Both the position numbers and the translations under genes were made by a program. From Eretmocerus hayati (taxonomy: Eukaryota > Arthropoda > Insecta > Hymenoptera > Aphelinidae): DNA of 64,000 nucleotides. The notes under the pieces are model-generated. The model saw only the letters and a program-made list of their open reading frames with translations. It did no database searches and had not been told where the DNA came from. Shown here one piece after another: positions 52,821 through 64,000 of the stretch. Location: contig CM056744.1 of the NCBI GenBank assembly GCA_029851415.1, positions 67,450,172-67,514,171 of the forward strand, written 5' to 3'. The first letter of the stretch is position 1; the number at the start of each line of letters is the position of its first letter.

Positions 52821-55800
52821 CAAAGGGTATAGCCGGGTAAGATGGCGAAATCGGCCCCAGGCTACATCGCCAGGAAAGTTATGGGGTTCAGTTGGTACAT
52901 GTGAAACATACCCCCAGGAAAAATTTCAGACCCTTAGACCCCTCCAGGCCGATATACACTCAAAAAAGCTGAAACTTGGTATTCTTTTTATTGTGGCCAG
53001 ACCAATGGACAGAAAATCTGAAGAAACTCACAGAAATCTGTCTCAACGCAACAGATATGAAAGAAATATTCCCAGGATTTTTAATCGTCACATAGCGGGT
53101 AGAAAAATTTTCTGAATTCTCAGAAATTCACCGAAAAAACGGGGCGACAGGTGCAGGCAGGGAAAAAAGTTTTCTTGTGTGTTTTTGCATATTTTACCTA
53201 GAAAAAATTTTTGCCCCATCTTTTAGGTGGTACAACACCTAAAAAAAAATTGAAAATTGCCAAAAACGCTGTTCTTTGCCTAAAAAGCTATATTCAACGT
53301 ATTTAGTGATTTTCCACAGGAGTGAGACTATTTTCTCCAGAGGAATCGTCAAATTCATGTGTTAACGGTTGATTTGGTGATTTTCGGATTGCATCTAGTC
53401 TCAGCACATGCGAAAATTCATCAAAAATCAGATCCCCCACGCTCTCAAGGCGGTCAGACCTTCCTCCATTCCGTAAAAACTTCTAAAATTCATTGAGCAG
53501 TCTATTGCAAGATGGAACTCAGTATCAAGCCCCCCTCCCCCCTCCCTGACCCGTCAAAAAAACATACAGAAATTCCCAGATACTCTTGGTAGAGTCTGAT
53601 CAATCTCATGTAGTGAAACATTTTGATGACCTGAGAACGATGATTCGCACCACCAGTCCATCCATCATCCTTGAGCCTAGAACAAACTCAGGGGAAGTTG
53701 GAATCGAAGAATATTTGGCTACCCTCATCCCGTTCGGGACACGAGAGTACCTTCACAATGGCGAAATCATTGGCAAGAGTGCGAAATGAAAGCGACTGCT
53801 GCGTTCGTTGCACCCTTAGCTAGGATATGTGATGAATTCCACGCCAAAGCGACCTACGGGAAGGGGTCATCTCTCAGATTCTTTTTTAACATTTTCCATT
53901 CGATTCTATCGACCAAAATAGGAACTCCGGACCACCTAATGGGTCCCAAAAAAAAATTTCTCCTCCCCATTGCACTCGCATCCGTGAACAGACCGAAAAT
54001 TCTTCGTGTGAAAATCGATGCTTTTTTATTCACGAAAATGGGGATACAAATGATTGAATTTCAATTGATCGGCTTTTGCCAGTAGCATTGTGTCAACAAA
54101 TTTCGCTAACTCATGTCATAGATCGAGTTGAATTACTTCAACTCGAACTATGCACCTCCAAGCCTCGTATGGTTGCGAGGTTAACTTGGAGGATTTTTGA
54201 TGAGAAGAAGGGTGAGAAGAGACATATGGAAAAAATTATGACTCTACGCTAGATTACAGTGCGTTTCGCCATTCCTCGTCAGATCTGGCTTGTCAAGGGG
54301 ACAGACTATCTGCCGAGGTTAGTCCCCGACGCACTGGGCCTGAGTGGCCGAACGTCGAGCTCTTAAACGGCCTTATATATGAAAGTCTCACATGCGCAAG
54401 CGCTTGCGAGAAAGATGATTTCAACCCGCTATTTCCATATGAAATCGACTCGACAGATTTTTAGCCTACTGTCGGATGTAAGACTCCCATATATAAAGCC
54501 GTTTAAGAGCTCGACGTTCGGTCACTCAGGCCAAGTGCGTCGGGGGCTAACCTCGGCAGATCGTCTGTCCCCTTGACAAGCCAGATCTGACGAGGAATGG
54601 CGAAACTCACTGTCATCTAGCGTAGAGTCAAAATTTTTTCCATATGTCTCTTCTCACCCTTCTTCTCATCAAAAATCCTCCAAGTTAACCTCGCAACCAT
54701 ACGAGGCTTGGAGGTGCATAGTTCGAGTTGAAGTAATTCAACTCGATCTATGACATGAGTCAGCAAAATTTGTTGACACAATGCTACTGGCAGAAGCCGA
54801 TCAATTGAAATTCAATCATTTGTTATTCCCGCACTGATAAATACAGTGCTTGATTGTATCGATCGAACATAAATATTAGTTTGATATAGAAAATGGGGAT
54901 ATTCCAAGTTTCTGAATTGCTATCGATTTGCGGGTTGCGGCATCTGAAAAGGCATCAAAGAACCTATCGAAAGCGTTGTCAGAAATTTCTTCGCTGTGAT
55001 TTGGGGGCCTCCTGAAGGAAAAAAGTGTTTTTCACTAAAACGTTAATTCCTCAAAAAGCCATTCTTTTCTTTGAAAATCAAAAATTTGACGTGAAATTTT
55101 GCGTTCTTTCGAAAAAATGGGTTTCAGAGAAGTTTGGGACGTTCCAAGTGACTTATGAGCCATTTTTTGAAAATTCGATTTTTATGGTTCCAGAAAAAGG
55201 CAATTTTCTGGCCATGCGCACAAACGTAGACTTTCGGCTTCACTTTCAATGAAAAGCTGGCGAAATTTCCTATAAAATGACTCCCTGCAAAGTTGAAATC
55301 CATGCACTGAAACGGGTTCTGCAACGATTAATTATATCGAATCAAAATCACATGAAAATTCAGCCCATGAGAGCCTGCTGAGATGACACACGGGTCGCCT
55401 CAAACGGGGTTTTTCATCGCATAATTTGGAAGTTCATACAATTTTGCGTTGAAACCATGCGGTCCAAATGTTTTTCAGATCGACCTCGAAATTGAGTCCT
55501 GAGAAGATCTTGTGAATGTGTCATCTCAGCAGGCTCTCATGGGCTGAATTTTCATGTGATTTTGATTCGGTATAATCAATCGTTGCAAATCCTGTCTCAG
55601 TGCATGAATTTCAACTTTGCGGGGAGTCATATCATAGGGAATTTTGTCAGCTTTTTATTAAAAGAGACGCCGAAATCCACGTTCGTGCGCATGCGCAGAA
55701 AATTGCCTTCTCAAGAACCGAAAAAATCAAATTTTCAAAAAATGGCCCATAAGTCACTTGGATCGCCCCAAACTTCTCTGAAACCCATTTTTTTGAGAGA

Positions 55801-57241
55801 ACGCAAAATTACACGTCAAATATCTTATTTTCGAAAAATAAAAAAAATGCCCTTTTGAGGAATTAACGTTTTAGTGGAAAACACATTTTTGGCTTCAGGA
55901 GGCCCCCAAATCACAGAGAAGGGATTTCCGACAACGTTTTCGATAGGGTTTTTGATGCCTTCTCAGATGCCGCAACCCGCAAATCGATAGCTATCCAGAA
56001 ACTCAAAATATTCCCATTTTCGTGAATAAAAGAGCGACGATTTTTACACGATGAATTTTTGGTCAGTTTACGGATGTGCATGCAATGGTGAGGAGAAATT
56101 TTGTTTGGACCCCATAGGTGGTCCGAAGTTCCTATTTTGGGGCATAGAATCGAATGAAGAAGGTTAAGAAGGATCTGAGAGATGACTCACTTCCGTAGAT
56201 CGCTCTGGCGTGGAATTCATCAGCTGAGAGTGCAATGAACGCAGCAGTCTAACGATTCCATTTCGCACTCTTGCCAATGATTTCGCCATTGTGATGGGAC
56301 TATTGTGCCCCGAACGGGATGAGGGTAGCCAAATATTCTTCGAATCCAACTTTCCCTGAGTTTGTTCTAGGCTGAAGGATGATGGATAGACTGATTTTTC
56401 AAATCATCGTTCTCTAGTCATCAAAATGTTTTACTCCATGAGATTGATCAGACTCTACCAAGAGTGTCTGGGGATTTTCTGTATGATTTTTGACGAGTCA
56501 GGGAGGAAGGAGGGGGGGCTTGACACTGAGTCCCATCTTGCAATAGACTGATCAATGAATTCTGAATGCTTCTACGGAATGGAGAATGCTCCGACCGTCT
56601 TGAGAGCGTGGGCGATCTGATTTTTGATAAATTTTCGGTTGTTCTGAGACTAGATTCGATCCAAAAGTCACCAAATCAACCGCTAACACATGGTTTTTCA
56701 TGTAAAATTCGACAATTTCTCCGGAAAAACTAGTCTCACTCCTGTGGAAAATCACTAAATACGTTGAAAATAGCTTTTCACGCAAAAAACAGCGTTTTCG
56801 GCAATTTTCAATGTTCTTTGAGGTGTTGTACCTTCTAAAAGATGGGGCAAAAATTCTTTCTTCGTAAAATATGCAAAAACACACAAGAAAAAATTTTTTT
56901 CCGGCCTGCACCTGTCGCCCCGTTTTTTCCGTGAAGTTTTGAAAATTTGGAAAATTTTTCCAGCCGCTGTGTGACAATTAAAAATCCTGGGAATATTCTC
57001 TCCATATTTGTTGCATTGAGACAGATTTTTGTGATTTTTTCCAAATTTTTTTGTCCATTGGTCTCGCCACAATAAAAAGAATACCGATTTTTAGCTTCTT
57101 CGAGCGTATATCGGCCTGGAGGGGTCTAAGGGTCTGGATTGTTTCTGCATGTATGTTTTCCATGTACCAACTGAACCCCATCATTTTCCTGGCGATGTAG
57201 CCTGAGGGCGATTTCACCATCTCACCCGGCTATACCCTTTG
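52821..57241. mobile_element. 4.4-kb foldback element with a nested insertion in its left arm
   Basis: The ends are inverted copies starting CAAAGGGTATAGCCGGGT (52821) and ending with its complement (57241). The arms pair throughout: for example 52859-53500 with 56520-57200, and 54889-55390 with 55515-56005, around a centre near 55455. The left arm has 842 bp (54047-54888) that the right arm lacks. No coding capacity is evident; ORFs occur in mirrored pairs. I see no clear target duplication, so the superfamily is unknown. Confidence 0.78.
54034..54901. mobile_element. Nested foldback MITE (54047-54888) flanked by a 13-bp direct repeat
   Basis: GAAAATGGGGATA is present at 54034-54046 and 54889-54901. 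Between them is a near-perfect inverted repeat (54047-54822, arms about 340-360 bp, loop near 54425) plus 66 bp of other sequence. The matching place in the right arm (near 56015-56030) has the target once and no insert, so this is a later insertion. Repeats of this length exceed usual DNA-transposon duplications; 9-11 bp (Mutator-like) extended by chance is possible. Confidence 0.7.
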
Positions 57242-58382
57242 TCGCCATCCTTCAACTCTTCGAGTAGGAGTATATCCGGGAATATGTCATTGTCCACTCG
57301 CATCGCCCCTGCCGTGAACAGTCATTCGTACAGAGCTCTCGATCTCCTTGCAGTGTCATAAATTGCCATTGGATGATAAGCGATAGCACATTCAACTATC
57401 TGGAGCAAATCGTAGGAATGAATCATATATCTGTCTGATGTATCTGCTGAATCGACTTGTATCATTCCACCTCTCCCATCCAATCACCAAGATGAGCTTC
57501 TACATTAGATAGTTTCCGCGGAACTTTTAACTATCGATCCTCTGCAAGAGCAAAGGGAATTTTCCATCGCACGCCGTTGGCATGAGTTTCATACAGGAAT
57601 AAGACCTTGAAGCTATGTAAAAAAAACGGTGATCGTCTTTCCCGAGCCAAGGTATCCGGATCAGAATGGCATGTATGGAATTTCACACTTGGATCATTCT
57701 TGAAGTAACTTTAGTTGGATAGATTCGATTTGAATCATTGTTAAGACCTTTGCTCGACCTGACTCTAGAAGGAAATTTCTCATTGAATTATCGGAAGTTC
57801 ATAAAAATCTCCAAAGTCAAATCATGACTGATGAAGCTGATTTCAATTCTGGAGTGTACTGTAGTGGTATTCCATCCATATTCCAGCCTCATACCGGGTA
57901 AACATCAAGAATTTTGTGATATCATCACATTCAGAGGCTTATCTTGGTTATTCCCGGGGATCAAATATTTCGCCTTAATTTCTCACAGGAATACCGATTC
58001 ACAATTGCAAGTCAATACAATTCGTTCATATCTCTCCCGTAATGGAGAGAAAAGAGCACGATATCTTGAACCTGTGCCTCATCCCTGGTGAGCGTGCTTC
58101 CCGAAAATGATGACTATTGGAATCAGTGTTGCGAGAACTTCATGAACTCTGAAGCTTCGTCAAATTTGTCCAGACCATGGCTCAAAAGCGAACCAAACGG
58201 GATTCAATTAGTATTCCTCTGAACTTCGAAAATGTATGGCTACATTCGCCGTTCTGCACAAGGTGATACATCATTGTAACGAACAATAGATTGAGTGGAT
58301 TATTTCCCAAAACTCGGTTACATGGATGAGTCCGAGCTGATGGTATATCCAAGTCGACGCAGGTAGATACCTCTCATTATGG
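57242..58382. other. No recognised gene
   Basis: Short ORFs without motifs (for example 57831-58091) are present. No repeats are seen. Confidence 0.4.
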
Positions 58383-59845
58383 GTAGACAGTAGGGTGACA
58401 CTTATTTCCCGACTTTACTGTATCGGTAGGGACGCCCCCCCCCCCCCCCCCAAGATTTCAACTTTATGATAAAAGAAAATTGAAGAAATTTTTTTCAGAT
58501 TTTTTCCAGGCAGTTCTAGTACTGCCGCATTGCACTTGTATTTTCGAGTTTTAAGACGTTTTTTCACAAAATTCGTTAACTTTGCATGGCAAGCATTTGG
58601 ATTTCCAAGAGAATGGAGCGAACCGAACTGGATAACATTGATTGGGAGGGCTTAGAGAATCTTTTCACGCGCGTAGCGATTAGTTTTGGTTTAATTTTAG
58701 GCTCTGAACGGGGCCAGAACGGCAGAAATACAGTCATAAAATCACTTTTTATCGCAGTTTTGGAGTTCTCCTGCGCATGCGTGATTTTTTACGGTTTTGA
58801 TAATATTTCCAATCGATAGCCCGTGCGTTTTCCTTCAAAATGACCACTGCCAAAAGTCAATTCGATGCAATGGGACCGGAGTAGTGGATGATTTTGAATA
58901 AGGTGGAATCAAAGGTGCAAATCCGTGCAAATCGGTCGAGATTGCCTGCGATGCTTTTCATCGTGTGCAGGGTGTTTCTCTGTTTTCTCTGCGACGAATC
59001 GACTTCACCAAGGGGTCATCTTGATGGAAATTGTCTGATCTATCGAAGTAAGTAGGTTACGGAGTGGTGAATTCATGGTGAAATACGGAGAAATAGACAT
59101 TTGATAATTTATAGTCGCATAAAAAGCTGGTTTGACCTGTTCTGCGTGACTATACTGTAACTCACCATCACTTTACCACTCCACAACCCATTTATTTCGA
59201 TAGCTCAGATCGTTTCCTTCAAAATGACCCCTTGGCGAAGTCGATTCGGAGCGAAGAAACCAGAGAAACACCCTGCTCAAGATGAAAAGCATCGCAGGCA
59301 ATCTCGACCGATTTGCACGGATTTGCACCTTTGATTCCACCTTATTCACAATCATCCACTACTCTGGTTCCATTGCATCGAATTGAGTTCTGGCAGTGGT
59401 CATTTTGAAGGAATCGCACGGGCTATCGATTGAAAAAATTATCAAAACCGCAGAAAATCACGCATGCGCAAGAGAACTCGAGACCTGCGATAAAAAGTGA
59501 TTTTAGGACTATATTTCTGCCGTTCTGGCCCCGTTCTGAGCCTGAAATTAAACCAAAACTAATCGCTACGCGCGTGAAGAGATTCCCTAAGCCCTCCCAA
59601 TCAATGTTATCTAGTTCGGTTGCTCCATCCTCTTGGAAATGCAAGTGCTTGCCATGCAAAGTTAACGAATTTCGTGAAAAAACGTCTTAAAATTCGACAA
59701 TACAAGTTCAATGCGGTAGTACTAGAACTGCCTGAAGAAACCTGAAAGAAATTTCTTTAATTTCCTTTTATCATAAAGTTGAAATCTGGCGGGCGTCCCT
59801 ACCGATACAGAAAAGTCGGGAAATAAGTGTCACCCTAGTAGACAG
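58383..59845. mobile_element. 1447-bp hAT-type foldback MITE (58391-59837) with 8-bp duplication
   Basis: The termini TAGGGTGACACTTATTTCCC and their inverted complement bound two arms of about 720 bp meeting near 59114. GTAGACAG stands directly outside both ends (58383-58390, 59838-59845). An 8-bp duplication that fits the nTnnnnAn preference, with TAGGG termini, indicates hAT. Mirrored ORFs (58586-58819 +, 59423-59659 -) result from the palindrome. There is no transposase. Confidence 0.88.
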
Positions 59846-60301
59846 CCACCCCCACTCTTCCCCCTCCCCCACTCTTTTTTCGCCATGCACTTTAGCCGGT
59901 ACCTGGTGCATGGATTTCGGCGACTCGCGCGTGTGTGGTGAGGGTAGCTATGGGTGTGCGCTCTGTATGTATGTGTGAATGTACATACCACTCGTGCTAG
60001 CAAGCTGTTCTACGGAATAAGTCCCACTCTATAGCATTTATATACGAAGTGCATCTGTATGATGCGGAAGCAGTACTCTCCGTGGTGATATTATAACGCA
60101 TCTACTGTATATACTTTGATGTACTTAGAGAGTTTATGAAGCATTTTTCTGAGTATTTAATCATGATTAATATGCAACTTCAATTTGAATAGAACATACG
60201 ATTTCCTTCTTTGTCATTTATTGGTCTGTGTGCATTTTCTTTTTTTCATGCAACACAGGATTTATTATTCTACCCAAGATTCCGATTGGTTTTAATTTTT
60301 T
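59846..60301. other. No recognised gene
   Basis: This is AT-rich sequence with no motif or repeat that I can see. Confidence 0.4.
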
Positions 60302-60801
60302 TTACGACAACATACAACCCTCGTAAGATTGGTCTCTCCTCAAACTAGGACGGGAAGGTGTAAGTCTCGATTCCAAAACATCATCCATTTCTATGATGTC
60401 TTTTGATTCAGTAAATGGAGCCTTGACGTGATAGCCATCTGGTGAATCTTCGAATCTATCAGATGGTAATCTTACCAATTGTCTGTTCTGACGAAGACTA
60501 CATAGAATTTCTGTTGGTAAGGATTTTCCCCCGAAATTACGCCGCGATTCTGTATAAGTGCAATCCAAACGGACCTTATCAATATAAGAATATTCAATAA
60601 GAAATATTCAATAAGAACGAGCGATATAACCACGTGATGCTCATCGATTGGTATGATCATCCTGTTCCGTAGCACTTCGAAGGTCACGATGAGTCTAGCG
60701 TATTCGTCACGACCGCTATTTTGGCATATACTAGTCGGTGAAGTAGCTCGTTCATTGTCCTCCCTGCTAGTATACGCTCTCATCACGGATAGCCGTGACA
60801 T
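60302..60801 (-). other. Possible host coding exon(s), unrecognised
   Basis: Two overlapping minus-strand frames, 60801-60472 (109 codons) and 60568-60302 (88 codons), read with mixed, non-repetitive composition. The second ends SLRRDQSYEGCMLS and TGA, like a natural C-terminus; the first starts MSRLSVMRAYTSRED. A hydrophobic stretch (VISLVLIEYFLLNILILI) could be a membrane segment or intron read through. They might be exons of one gene joined by splicing between about 60580 and 60500. I recognise no family. Confidence 0.25.
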
Positions 60802-62089
60802 TTAGGGCCGTTGTATGGGTTGCTATGCGATCCTTCTCTCACTCGCTTGAGCACTGAGAATATCATTTGATTCTCCAATGTCTCATGCTGAGTCCAACTA
60901 TAGTATGAATTTGAATTTGAACTCCATACCTGCAAGATCTAAACTTGGGGCCAAACTTTGGGTAATTGCATCTTAATCACTTCGTGGTTGACGAGGCGTA
61001 TTTGTTCTATCCTATTAAATCTCTACGGCGCGGCGGTCATATTCCGTGTATGTGGTGACCATCGGATTTGCCACCTATTGGTCCTATTGGACTGATTTTT
61101 TCTGAACAATCCCATGACCACTCTGACAGTCACCTTTCCCAGTAGGACGTGATCCTCCTTCCGTATTGAAGATGCCCACGGGTTATTGAACATGCTGATG
61201 CAGGTGCTAGAGTCAGTTCCAATTCAGGCGGAAGAGAATACTTATAGCATGTGAGTCGTTTTGAAGCATTTCGGCCAGAGCCGTCCCCAGGGGGGTCTGG
61301 AGGAAATCCCCAAGAACTTTTCTCCATTGAAACCATGTTTGAATGGTACAAAAAGTTTTGTTCAACCCCCGATGGGCCCTAGGGCCCATGAAAGGCCCAT
61401 TTTAGGCCCCTCTCTTGCCTATTTCCAGAGAATCGTAGCTCCGACTAGACTCAATCATTCTGGACGTACTTCGGTGCATTTTTTTGCGAGGACTAGTTCT
61501 TTAGGAGAAGAGATTTCCGCCACCGATTCTGCTGTGAGCAGACTTCAGCGATTCTTGGGTCTTCTTCCAAGTGATCTAGCTCCTACTATATATATGATAA
61601 TCGACTTTAAGAGGATGTAGAACCCTCGTGGGTTATCAGGTGAGCTCGTGTTAGTTGGCTTATTCTAAGTGTAGATGGCGACACTTAGAATGAGCAGCTC
61701 GTTTGTGATTTTCTATTGTTGGCAGCACTGAGGTCTTGCCACGAGTCCCAACAAAGACGAATCGCTCGAACAAAAGTCTGCGCTCAGGAGCTGAGACAAT
61801 ATATGTTGATACACGTAGCAATCAACATTGCAACATGATCAAGTGATAAAGTCACGCTCAGAAGCGTGAACTATTATAGTTATGATCCACTCGAGCTTCG
61901 ACTGATACCGATTCGGTCGAGTTTCGACTGATTCTCGCCGGTCGATTTGCCGCGGGTCTTAAGTCAGGCGATTCCGATCGAACCGCCCCAAAATTCAGTC
62001 GAACTAGAGTGGTTCAACAGTCGAGGCTTCGACAGGCAAAGTCGGTCGGAAAGATTAGGAGAGTGAATAATATCCAACTCTCTTCATGA
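60802..62089. other. No recognised gene
   Basis: The ORF 61261-61620 has no domain. Near 61890-62030, GTTTCGACTGATTC-like blocks occur a few times, a weak short repeat. Confidence 0.35.
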
Positions 62090-62650
62090 CGAGAAGGTAT
62101 TCGCAATCAATACATCCACGCTCACAAACGTGCGTATTAGTAACTTGAAAATACTCCCCAAAAGGAGCAATCCTTTTCCAGGTTGGGATGAATTCAGAAA
62201 TTCATGTCTCCATAATAGTATGTTCACGTTGACGAACATGGATAGTTTTGGAATACTCTTCATTTTAATCAAAACGAATTCACAAATTCTTGCCTTTATA
62301 TTCAATATATTCACCTCAAGGAAGTCAAATTTTTCCAAATCAAGATGAATTCATAAATCATCCCTTCGCCGTTCGGTATAAATTTCACGCTCAAAAACGT
62401 GGGTAATTTAGGAACACTCTTCAATAAGAGTGAATCAGAACTGGAGTAAATTTTTCCTAGCCAATATGAATTCAAGAATCCATGTCGACTGAAAAAGTAT
62501 CAACCAGACATTCTTCAACAAGAGCAAGATCTTGATTGACACTGTCTCAAGACCTCTGATCACAACCAGAAAGTCATCATTCTTTCAGATTTGCCGTTGG
62601 ACAGTTTTGAAGTTCATGCTCAAAAACAAGAACAGGCCTTGCGCTCTCTT
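62090..62650. repeat. Degenerate tandem repeats with CACGCTC-AAAACGTG blocks
   Basis: Related blocks CACGCTCACAAACGTG (62118), CACGTTGACGAACATG (62225), CACGCTCAAAAACGTG (62381) and CATGCTCAAAAACAAG (62620) recur. Each of the first three is followed 25-30 bp later by an AATACTC/CACTCTTC-like block, and a GATGAATTCA-like block recurs between them. Spacing is irregular, 105-240 bp. Confidence 0.5.
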
Positions 62651-64000
62651 GGAAACCAGGTTGGTTCGCATCAAAAGATGACCATCTGCCCCCATATTCA
62701 TCAATATGTACTAATTCACTCTTTGAATAGTTATGAAAAAGCAATAAATTCACATCTATAACCAGAACTAATCAAACTCGCAGTACAAGTACTTACATTA
62801 ACCATTAGTGGGGAAGAGTGGATTATTCTATAAAAACAGAACCAACAAAATAGAGGTATCAAAGACATCTCGACTCGTTCCTAGGAACCTTAGAAACTAC
62901 TGAGAATTCAAAGTCTCCCTCTACGATTCTTCGCCAAGAGTGCATATTCATCTTTCATTCACACTTGGGAAGTCTAAGAATGGTAAATGGAATTTCCAAG
63001 ATTTGCAAATGCCTAAAAGGGGATGATCAAATACTCATGGACCAAGAGTAAAGACAGAAACAAAGTTCGAAGTTGATATCACTTGCGGATATTGAAGAAC
63101 AATAATCAGCAACACCACTATAATAGTTTGTAGATGACCATTCCAGTTTGCAAACCATAGACCATAATTTTTACAATATTTTGAATCCAAAAAGGCGTAA
63201 ATGCGTCCCTATTTGGATATTTGGGTGGGAATTTCTAGACTGACACAAGGAAGTCCATACCTTAATATAGGGAAAACATGCAGTATTGCAACGTCACCCA
63301 CGCCGTCAGGATACAACCAGAAAGCTCCACTTAGGTCTCACTAGCTCCTAAGAGGGCGTGCACCCCTCCGACACGATGAATTTCCAGAATCTGGACTATA
63401 CTTTTGTTATCTGATGAATAACAAAGTTGTGCTTGGATAAGGCCGGGGCGTTTCGTAGAGACCTGTTTTCCTCCATGCTGCTTCCCGTTTGCGAGGGAAC
63501 CTGCAGCACATCTCTGGCGCACACACAATACCCAACACTCACTCATGCACTCTCGCACGACCACAACACTCTTATTTTCCACCGGGAAGTCACGATTCTT
63601 TCACGATACGCCGGCTCCGAGGCACTTGTGGTATGCGGGGATGTGGGCGAGCCGCATTGTGTCTGCTAGCAGCCGACGGCCCGTGCAAAGTCCACCCGCA
63701 GCCGCAGTGCTGCCAATCGATGAAGTACAAGTCTCGAATTTGGAATGCGAAATATTTGTGCTTGTACTACCAAAACCGTAGTCCCAGAACTACGCCTCCA
63801 AAATTTATCGGATTGACTCGAGATTCTGGCCAGGGATAGATCAAACCTGTAGAATTGTGGGAAAGTCTTTTCCAAGGCAATCCAGCTTCCAGAATTCTTA
63901 TATGTACAGTATAATCGTGGCCTAACCTCGAAGGCTTCCTGCTTCCAAGACAGTTGGTGAAATCTAGAGATCGTTTCGAAGCAAATTACTGACTTTCCCA
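62651..64000. other. No recognised gene
   Basis: ORFs between 63331 and 63875 overlap on both strands and show no family motif. No repeat or RNA gene was seen. Confidence 0.35.

Noticed and set aside
58586..59690. Pair of about 78-codon ORFs with hydrophobic C-termini
   Set aside because: Mirror images in the two arms of the hAT MITE; no transposase motif.
61261..61620. 119-codon plus-strand ORF as a host gene
   Set aside because: No recognisable domain, no splice evidence and ordinary length for chance in this sequence.
63331..63875. Overlapping ORFs on both strands near the window end
   Set aside because: Mutually overlapping frames without motifs; none preferred.

Overview
The window is from a nuclear eukaryotic genome, almost certainly an arthropod and probably an insect. 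The evidence is a dynein terminal exon with a splice acceptor, BEL/Pao, Gypsy/errantivirus-like, R1-clade and CR1/Jockey-group retroelements, an envelope-like gene resembling those of arthropod chuviruses, and several MITEs. I cannot name the species. Only one host gene is recognisable: the last exon of cytoplasmic dynein heavy chain (52103-52537, + strand). A second, weak host candidate lies at 60302-60801 (- strand). Nearly everything else is mobile DNA, much of it nested.

Layout. 1-2060: three 5'-truncated non-LTR fragments separated by long (CT)n tracts. 2900-5928: a 5'-truncated non-LTR copy (- strand) with a 9-bp target duplication. 7155-18570: a CR1/Jockey-group element (+) split by a BEL/Pao element (8799-15624, target duplication ATCAC) and by a 292-bp foldback MITE (17899-18190, duplication CAG). 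18571-40127: remains of a very large Gypsy/errantivirus-like element (-), with six or seven small accessory ORFs upstream of gag, then gag, pol, an F-like env and a second glycoprotein resembling chuvirus G. This element is itself broken by a Harbinger-type MITE (30354-31199, duplication TTA) and a 6.9-kb foldback (about 31654-38518) whose arms are 176-bp tandem repeats. 41350-51365: a minus-strand non-LTR fragment and two head-to-tail R1-clade elements, all meeting at (GA)n/(CT)n tracts. 52103-52605: dynein exon and poly(A) signal. 52821-57241: a 4.4-kb foldback with another foldback nested inside one arm. 58391-59837: a hAT-type MITE. 59846-64000: no recognised gene apart from the weak candidate, plus degenerate short repeats.

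The region most worth attention is 18571-40127. All its ORFs lie on one strand, packed end to end: one stop codon is followed directly by the next ATG, gag starts 6 nt after the preceding stop, and neighbouring ORFs overlap. The accessory ORFs form two small paralogous families, one Cys-rich and one sharing an Arg-Val core. Gag carries seven CCHC knuckles, pol begins with two tandem aspartic-protease-like domains, and two unrelated envelope-type genes follow. The copy is dead (nonsense codons, frameshifts, YLND in the reverse transcriptase), but the plan looks like that of a giant endogenous virus-like retroelement. All homology calls are from recognition of motifs by eye; no database search was run.
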